A stretch of DNA of 64,000 nt from Zunongwangia sp. ESRF-bin46 (GTDB taxonomy: Bacteria > Bacteroidota > Bacteroidia > Flavobacteriales > Flavobacteriaceae), in contig NTLF01000014.1 of the NCBI GenBank assembly GCA_002631855.1, positions 124,001 through 188,000 on the forward strand, read 5' to 3'. The notes beneath the pieces are model-generated. The model saw only the letters and a program-made list of their open reading frames with translations. It was not told the origin of the DNA and did not search any database. Positions within the stretch are counted from its first letter, which is position 1. Every line of letters starts with the position of its first letter. Of the stretch, positions 59,823 to 64,000 are shown piece after piece. Made by a program: the position numbers and the translations under genes.

Positions 59823-62066
59823 ATGGAAAACATATACTTATTAATGATCGTAGCATTGGCAGTACTTGCCGTAGCCGATCTTGTTGTAGGGGTTAGTAAC
59901 GATGCTGTTAATTTCCTTAACTCTGCCATCGGTTCTAAAGCCATATCATTTAAATCGATAATGATTATTGCCAGTCTTGGTATTTTTATCGGTGCCGTCT
60001 TTTCAAGCGGGATGATGGAGGTTGCCAGAAAAGGTATTTTCGACCCTGGACAATTTTACTTTGAAGAAATCATGATTGTCTTTATGGCAGTTATGATAAC
60101 CGATATATTACTGCTCGATTTTTTCAATACGCTTGGTTTACCCACATCAACAACCGTTTCGATCGTTTTTGAATTATTGGGAGCTGCTGTAGTGATGTCG
60201 CTAATAAAAATTGGCGCTAATGAAACTGAAACTTGGGCAGATCTAGGTAAATACATAAACACGGCAAAAGCTACCGAAATTATATTGGGGATTCTGCTTT
60301 CCGTCGTCATTGCCTTTACGGTGGGTGCAGTCGTTCAGTGGCTGTCCCGTTTAGTGTTTACGTTTCATTACGAAAAGAGAATTAAAAACTTTGGTGCTTT
60401 ATTTGGTGGAGTTGCCTTAACGGCCATTGGATATTTCATCTTTATGAAAGGACTGAAAGGAACCCCTTACTACGGAGATTTTAAAGAGGTAGTAGAAGGG
60501 AACGAGCTTTACTTTGTTGGAGGAAGCTTTATTTTCTGGACGCTCTTTTCTTTTCTTTTTATGAAACTTTTCAAGAAAAGCATCCTTATTATCGTAATTG
60601 CAGTAGGTACATTTGGTTTAGCACTCGCCTTTTCAGGAAACGACTTGGTTAACTTTATTGGTGTCCCTATGGCTGCCTTTCATTCTTACGAAGCTTGGTT
60701 GGCTTCTGGTGAAGCTGCCTCTACTTTCTCTATGGATGTTCTTTCTGAAAAAGTGCCCGCAGAACCTTTCTTGCTATTTATAGCTGGTGGTGTAATGGTA
60801 TTGACGCTTTGGTTCTCTAAAAAAGCCCGTAGCGTAGCCGAAACCGAAATCGGACTATCCAGACAAGGAGAAGGTCACGAAAAATTTCAACCTAACATGT
60901 TATCTAGAGTAGTTGTAAAAGGTACTTCGAGAGTAGCTCAAGGACTAAATTATGTTTTGCCAAAAGCTACCACTAAAAATATAAACTCGCGTTTTGAGAA
61001 ACCTGTAGTAGAATTACCAAAACATAGAACCTACGAATTACCAGCTTTTGATATGATTCGTGCTTCTATTAACTTAGTTGTAGCAGGTGTTCTTATCTCA
61101 ATCGCAACCTCAATGAAGCTTCCTTTATCCACCACATACGTAACCTTTATGGTGGCTATGGGTACTTCACTTGCAGACCGAGCTTGGGGGCGTGAAAGTG
61201 CGGTGTACCGTGTTGCTGGAGTATTAAATGTGATCGGTGGCTGGTTCTTTACAGCATTTAGTGCCTTTGTGGCTGCAGGAACATTAGCATATCTTATTTA
61301 CTTAGGTAAAGGGGTTGCTATTGCAATTCTACTAATGTTAGCAGTACTTTTATTAGTGCGAAACTACCTTTCTTATAAAAAGAAGAGTAACATAATAATG
61401 GATGAAACTGGTCTTAAAAAGACTGAAAGTAATACCGTACAAGGTATCATCCAGGAAAGTGCAGACAATATTGCAAAAGTAATTCACCGAAGCAATAAAA
61501 TCTATTCTGATATGCTTCGAGGATTGGCAAAACAAGACACCTCTAAGCTGAAAAAGAGTAAAAAAGGAGTTAAGAAGCTGAACGATGAAATTGATGAATT
61601 GCGTGATAATATTTTCTATTTCATAAAAGATTTAGACGAAAAAAGTGTTCGCGGAAGCAACTTCTACATCATTATCCTTGGGTATCTGCAAGATGTAGCT
61701 CAATCGCTTGAGTTTATTTCAAAAGCAAGTTATAAACACGTAAATAATAATCACAAGGCATTACGTTTTAATCAAATTAAAGATTTACAGGAAATCGATC
61801 AATCTTTGGAAAACTTATTTGTTGATATTGAATCTATCTTCCAAAATCGAGAAATCGAAAAGATTGAAATGGTGTTAGATAAAAAGCAAGAGCTATTTGA
61901 ATATGTTTCAGAAAAAATTGAAAAGCAAATAGCGCGTACTAGAACCGAAGAGTCGAGTCCTAAAAACACGGCGTTATACTTCAGTTTATTATTAGAGACA
62001 AAAGATTTGATTACCGCTCTAATGAACTTAATGGAAGAGTACTATATAAGCTACAAAAAAGTATAA
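59823..62066 (+). CDS. PiT-family inorganic phosphate transporter with PhoU-like C-terminal domain
   Basis: A 747-residue inner-membrane symporter. The duplicated PiT signature appears as VVGVSNDAVNFLNSAIGSKA with GLPTSTTVSIVFELLGAA in the first half and KLPLSTTYVTFMVAMGTSLA in the second. About 12 membrane helices end near residue 520. The last ~220 residues are helical and soluble (ADNIAKVIHRSNKIYSDMLR, with NDEIDELRDNIFYFI) like PhoU-type regulatory domains, which are usually encoded by a separate gene. Imports phosphate; probably induced on starvation. Confidence 0.92.
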   Translation: MENIYLLMIVALAVLAVADLVVGVSNDAVNFLNSAIGSKAISFKSIMIIASLGIFIGAVFSSGMMEVARKGIFDPGQFYFEEIMIVFMAVMITDILLLDFFNTLGLPTSTTVSIVFELLGAAVVMSLIKIGANETETWADLGKYINTAKATEIILGILLSVVIAFTVGAVVQWLSRLVFTFHYEKRIKNFGALFGGVALTAIGYFIFMKGLKGTPYYGDFKEVVEGNELYFVGGSFIFWTLFSFLFMKLFKKSILIIVIAVGTFGLALAFSGNDLVNFIGVPMAAFHSYEAWLASGEAASTFSMDVLSEKVPAEPFLLFIAGGVMVLTLWFSKKARSVAETEIGLSRQGEGHEKFQPNMLSRVVVKGTSRVAQGLNYVLPKATTKNINSRFEKPVVELPKHRTYELPAFDMIRASINLVVAGVLISIATSMKLPLSTTYVTFMVAMGTSLADRAWGRESAVYRVAGVLNVIGGWFFTAFSAFVAAGTLAYLIYLGKGVAIAILLMLAVLLLVRNYLSYKKKSNIIMDETGLKKTESNTVQGIIQESADNIAKVIHRSNKIYSDMLRGLAKQDTSKLKKSKKGVKKLNDEIDELRDNIFYFIKDLDEKSVRGSNFYIIILGYLQDVAQSLEFISKASYKHVNNNHKALRFNQIKDLQEIDQSLENLFVDIESIFQNREIEKIEMVLDKKQELFEYVSEKIEKQIARTRTEESSPKNTALYFSLLLETKDLITALMNLMEEYYISYKKV

Positions 62067-62090
62067 AATATAATTCTTCGGAAAGAAAAA

Positions 62091-62124
62091 AGAGCCTTCT
62101 ACAAAATTTGTAAAAGGCTCTTTT
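62091..62124. terminator. Bidirectional terminator after the PiT gene
   Basis: AGAGCCTT (62091-62098) pairs with AAGGCTCT (62114-62121); an inner TACAAA/TTTGTA stem extends it; A- and T-runs flank both sides. Confidence 0.9.
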
Positions 62125-62144
62125 CTATTTTTTGAACAACTTAA

Positions 62145-63011
62145 TTATCCGTCTATACCCAGTTTGCTATGTGTTTTAGTAACTGCTTTTTCATTTTTTT
62201 GATCAATCCACTCTTGTCCTTTAAGCTTACGCATTAAGGTATCAAAATGACGCATGATAGCAATGTTATAAATGGCTTTTCCTAAGTTTTTAGGGTTTCT
62301 AGCAATGGCACGCAAACTCATGGAAAAACCAGGTGTTATGTACCGCATATAGTGCCAATAGCCTTCAGGCATATATAAAACATTCCCGTGTTCTAAATGT
62401 GTTTTAAAACCTTTTGCTTTTTTTAAAGCCGGCCATTTATCATAATCAGGGTTGGCAAAGTTTATATCTTCACGGGTTATAAGCGAATGTGGTATTTTAT
62501 AAAGGTAATCGTTCTGCTTTTGGTCAAACAATATCACTTCTTTTTTTCCGTGGAAATGAAAATGAAAAATATTGGCCAAATCAATATCATAATGCATAAA
62601 CGTGTAGCTGTCTTCCCCACCAAAGAAAAGCATAGGAAGACCTTTCATTAATTTTATTCCAAAATCTGGATACGAATAGTCTTTTTGTAATTCAGGGACC
62701 TCTTTTAGAACATTCCAAAGGAATATACGGTATTTGGTAGGTTCTTTTTTGAGCAAGTCAATATACTCGCTCATTTTCATGGTGGCATGCGGCTCGTTAA
62801 AGCCATCTTCGTGGCTCACAGGTCTATCATCATAAAGCGGCACTTCTTTATCACCTGCCACTTTAGCCATATAATCTAAATCCCACTTTTTGTAAGCAGG
62901 CCAATCTTCAATAAACCGTTCAATTACGACGGGTTTCTGAGGTTTAAAATAGTTGTTGATAAAGTCTTCTTTTGAAATCGTCTTGACTCTATCTATTTCT
63001 TGTAATTGCAT
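62145..63011 (-). CDS. Cupin-like JmjC-domain (2-oxoglutarate/Fe-dependent) oxygenase
   Basis: A 288-residue cytoplasmic protein of the cupin_8/JmjC type. The N-terminus (PVVIERFIEDWPAYKKWDLD) is the usual opening, the HxD iron ligands are in TFMHYDIDLANIF, and the distal His is in MPEGYWHYMRYITPG, where bacterial family members often read GWWH. Such enzymes hydroxylate proteins or small molecules. It converges with the PiT gene; target unknown. Confidence 0.85.
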   Translation of the reverse strand: MQLQEIDRVKTISKEDFINNYFKPQKPVVIERFIEDWPAYKKWDLDYMAKVAGDKEVPLYDDRPVSHEDGFNEPHATMKMSEYIDLLKKEPTKYRIFLWNVLKEVPELQKDYSYPDFGIKLMKGLPMLFFGGEDSYTFMHYDIDLANIFHFHFHGKKEVILFDQKQNDYLYKIPHSLITREDINFANPDYDKWPALKKAKGFKTHLEHGNVLYMPEGYWHYMRYITPGFSMSLRAIARNPKNLGKAIYNIAIMRHFDTLMRKLKGQEWIDQKNEKAVTKTHSKLGIDG

Positions 63012-63071
63012 AAATAATTTGAAAACAGCTAAATTACAAAACTTAGCCGAAAGGTTTTCTTAAAGAAAAGT

Positions 63072-63506
63072 TTACTTTGTAGCGGCACTAATTTTTTGAA
63101 GGTTGAATTTTTCTCTACATATCTCACATCTATACGCATACTTGGTATAAAATGGCAAGGTTCCAAATAGAAATCCAAAAAGAAACGCAGCCAACGATTT
63201 TAAATCTGTTACATCTGAAAAGTAGTGGATTTCGGTAGCACCGCAATTGGGGCAATGTATTTCCTTACCTGCGTCATCTACTGAATATTCATTGATAGTA
63301 GCCAGTATTTCACGGGCTTTTTCTTCATCTTCTTTTCGTACTTTCAGCTTAATCCCGCCAATGGCATTACTTACTAAAGGATCGGTATCAATTGTCAGGT
63401 TATCAACGAGAAACGTTTCAACACCTTCAGCATCCAACCTTCCTTTTACAATACCTGCTTCTGCGGAATAGGTAAAAACTGCTACAGTTACAAATGTGGA
63501 ATCCAT
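63072..63506 (-). CDS. DUF2007-domain protein with zinc-ribbon-like cysteines
   Basis: A 144-residue protein. The first ~70 residues match the DUF2007 (putative signal-transducing) fold: VAVFTYSAEAGIVKGRLDAE and GIKLKVRKEDEEKAREIL. It is followed by two CxxC pairs (HCPNCGATEIHY and YRCEICREKF) separated by a hydrophobic segment (LAAFLFGFLFGTLPFYTKYA), possibly membrane-associated. A perfect minus-strand -7 TATCTTTG (63518-63511) is only 4 bp before the ATG, so the mRNA is likely leaderless. Confidence 0.75.
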   Translation of the reverse strand: MDSTFVTVAVFTYSAEAGIVKGRLDAEGVETFLVDNLTIDTDPLVSNAIGGIKLKVRKEDEEKAREILATINEYSVDDAGKEIHCPNCGATEIHYFSDVTDLKSLAAFLFGFLFGTLPFYTKYAYRCEICREKFNLQKISAATK

Positions 63507-63593
63507 TTTTCAAAGATAGGTATACTTGAATACATTTTTTATGAAACATAAATTTTACAATCAAAACTTTCTTTTTGAAAAAGTTATAAATTT

Positions 63594-63643
63594 ATTATTG
63601 TTTATCAATAATTTATGTATCTTTATTATCGTTAAACAATAAT
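63594..63643 (+). promoter_or_regulatory. Promoter with twin palindromic operators before the DUF2975 gene
   Basis: Two 19-bp palindromes, ATTATTG-N5-CAATAAT (63594-63612) and ATTATCG-N5-CAATAAT (63625-63643), start 31 bp apart, three helical turns. They bracket the promoter: the -33 TTG (63598-63600) is inside the first, and the -7 TATCTTTA (63618-63625) touches the second. Typical geometry for repression by a small dimeric helix-turn-helix protein. Confidence 0.65.
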
Positions 63644-63652
63644 TTTTAGATT

Positions 63653-64000
63653 ATGAAAACTGCTAAACTTTTAAAAACCTTTATTGATATGTTCCTGCTG
63701 ATCTTTATACTTGCTGTGTTATTCGGGGGAGCCTTGCTCATTATATTCATGGTAACTGGAGAATACCAAAGTGTATTGAATGTCCCTGAAAAATATAAAA
63801 CCGTAAACTTATCAAACTGGATGCCACGAGTATTTTTAATACTTGCGCTGATGGAATATATACTTTTTATAACAGGAATGTATTTCCTGAAACGGTCTTT
63901 AACCCATTTAGTTAATGGGAGTTATTATTCTGAAAAGGTAATTGCTTATTTTAAAACGGCCGGAAAGTTGTTGGTGACCGTTGGCATCACAACTTTGGTA
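63653..64000 (+). CDS. DUF2975-like membrane protein (cut by window end)
   Basis: The frame is open to the right edge, 116 residues seen. It has two membrane helices (MFLLIFILAVLFGGALLIIF and VFLILALMEYILFITGMYFL), then LKRSLTHLVNGSYYSEKVIA and the beginning of a third helix. The order helix - helix - basic loop with G-x-Y-F/Y-S matches DUF2975 proteins, which are usually followed by a small helix-turn-helix gene of the YozG type. That gene would lie outside the window and is the natural owner of the twin operators. Confidence 0.7.
   Translation, partial: MKTAKLLKTFIDMFLLIFILAVLFGGALLIIFMVTGEYQSVLNVPEKYKTVNLSNWMPRVFLILALMEYILFITGMYFLKRSLTHLVNGSYYSEKVIAYFKTAGKLLVTVGITTLV

Overview
The window is chromosomal DNA of a marine-type member of the Flavobacteriaceae (Bacteroidota). 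This is inferred from AT-rich sequence, a secreted protein with a type IX secretion C-terminal sorting domain, a SusC/SusD pair, many outer-membrane barrels, almost no Shine-Dalgarno sequences, and promoters of the Bacteroidota type (-7 element TAnnTTTG, sometimes with a -33 TTG). No rRNA, CRISPR array, insertion sequence or prophage is visible. One tRNA, Ser(GGA), is present.

Layout. 1-9.3 kb: end of pyruvate carboxylase, ribosomal genes rplM-rpsI and rpsB-tsf, a secreted M23 peptidase, pyrH-frr, and an outer-membrane barrel. 9.3-15.4 kb: an RND/MMPL transporter, asnS, rpoN and a membrane protein. 15.4-21.4 kb (mostly minus strand): a PorT-like barrel, an ExbB-X-ExbD-ExbD energising cluster, tRNA-Ser, asparaginase, TatD and a retropepsin-like protein. 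21.4-24.3 kb: a TPR histidine kinase, a NarL-type regulator and a previously uncalled 39-residue membrane peptide. 24.4-30 kb: the 2-oxoglutarate dehydrogenase genes odhB/sucA, a barrel protein and a prenyl synthase. 30.2-36.9 kb: a TetR-TolC-HlyD-RND efflux operon. 37-41.3 kb: SusD/SusC. 41.4-49.4 kb: aspS, small hypotheticals, a ClC protein, cold-shock protein, tadA and dxs.

49.4-51.9 kb is an AT-rich accessory island between dxs and dgt. It holds a lipoprotein hydrolase, a cassette-like hairpin repeat and a compact three-gene operon. In that operon the middle gene is a SecB-like chaperone and the third looks like an ADP-ribosyltransferase-type toxin. I read it as a toxin-antitoxin-chaperone (TAC) candidate, probably anti-phage. 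It is the best candidate for an undescribed system here.

53.3-62.1 kb looks like a phosphate-starvation regulon: a lipoprotein, a TonB-dependent receptor, a MORN-type secreted protein, a phosphate-selective porin and a PiT transporter with a PhoU-like tail. Tandem 7-bp half-sites with an 11-bp period stand upstream of several of these genes, and the last half-site lies exactly 18 bp before the -7 element in four promoters. One of the four drives no ORF but a ~90-nt transcript ending in a strong terminator, a candidate phosphate-responsive small RNA. The window ends with a JmjC/cupin protein, a DUF2007 protein and the start of a DUF2975 membrane protein whose promoter is bracketed by two copies of one palindromic operator.
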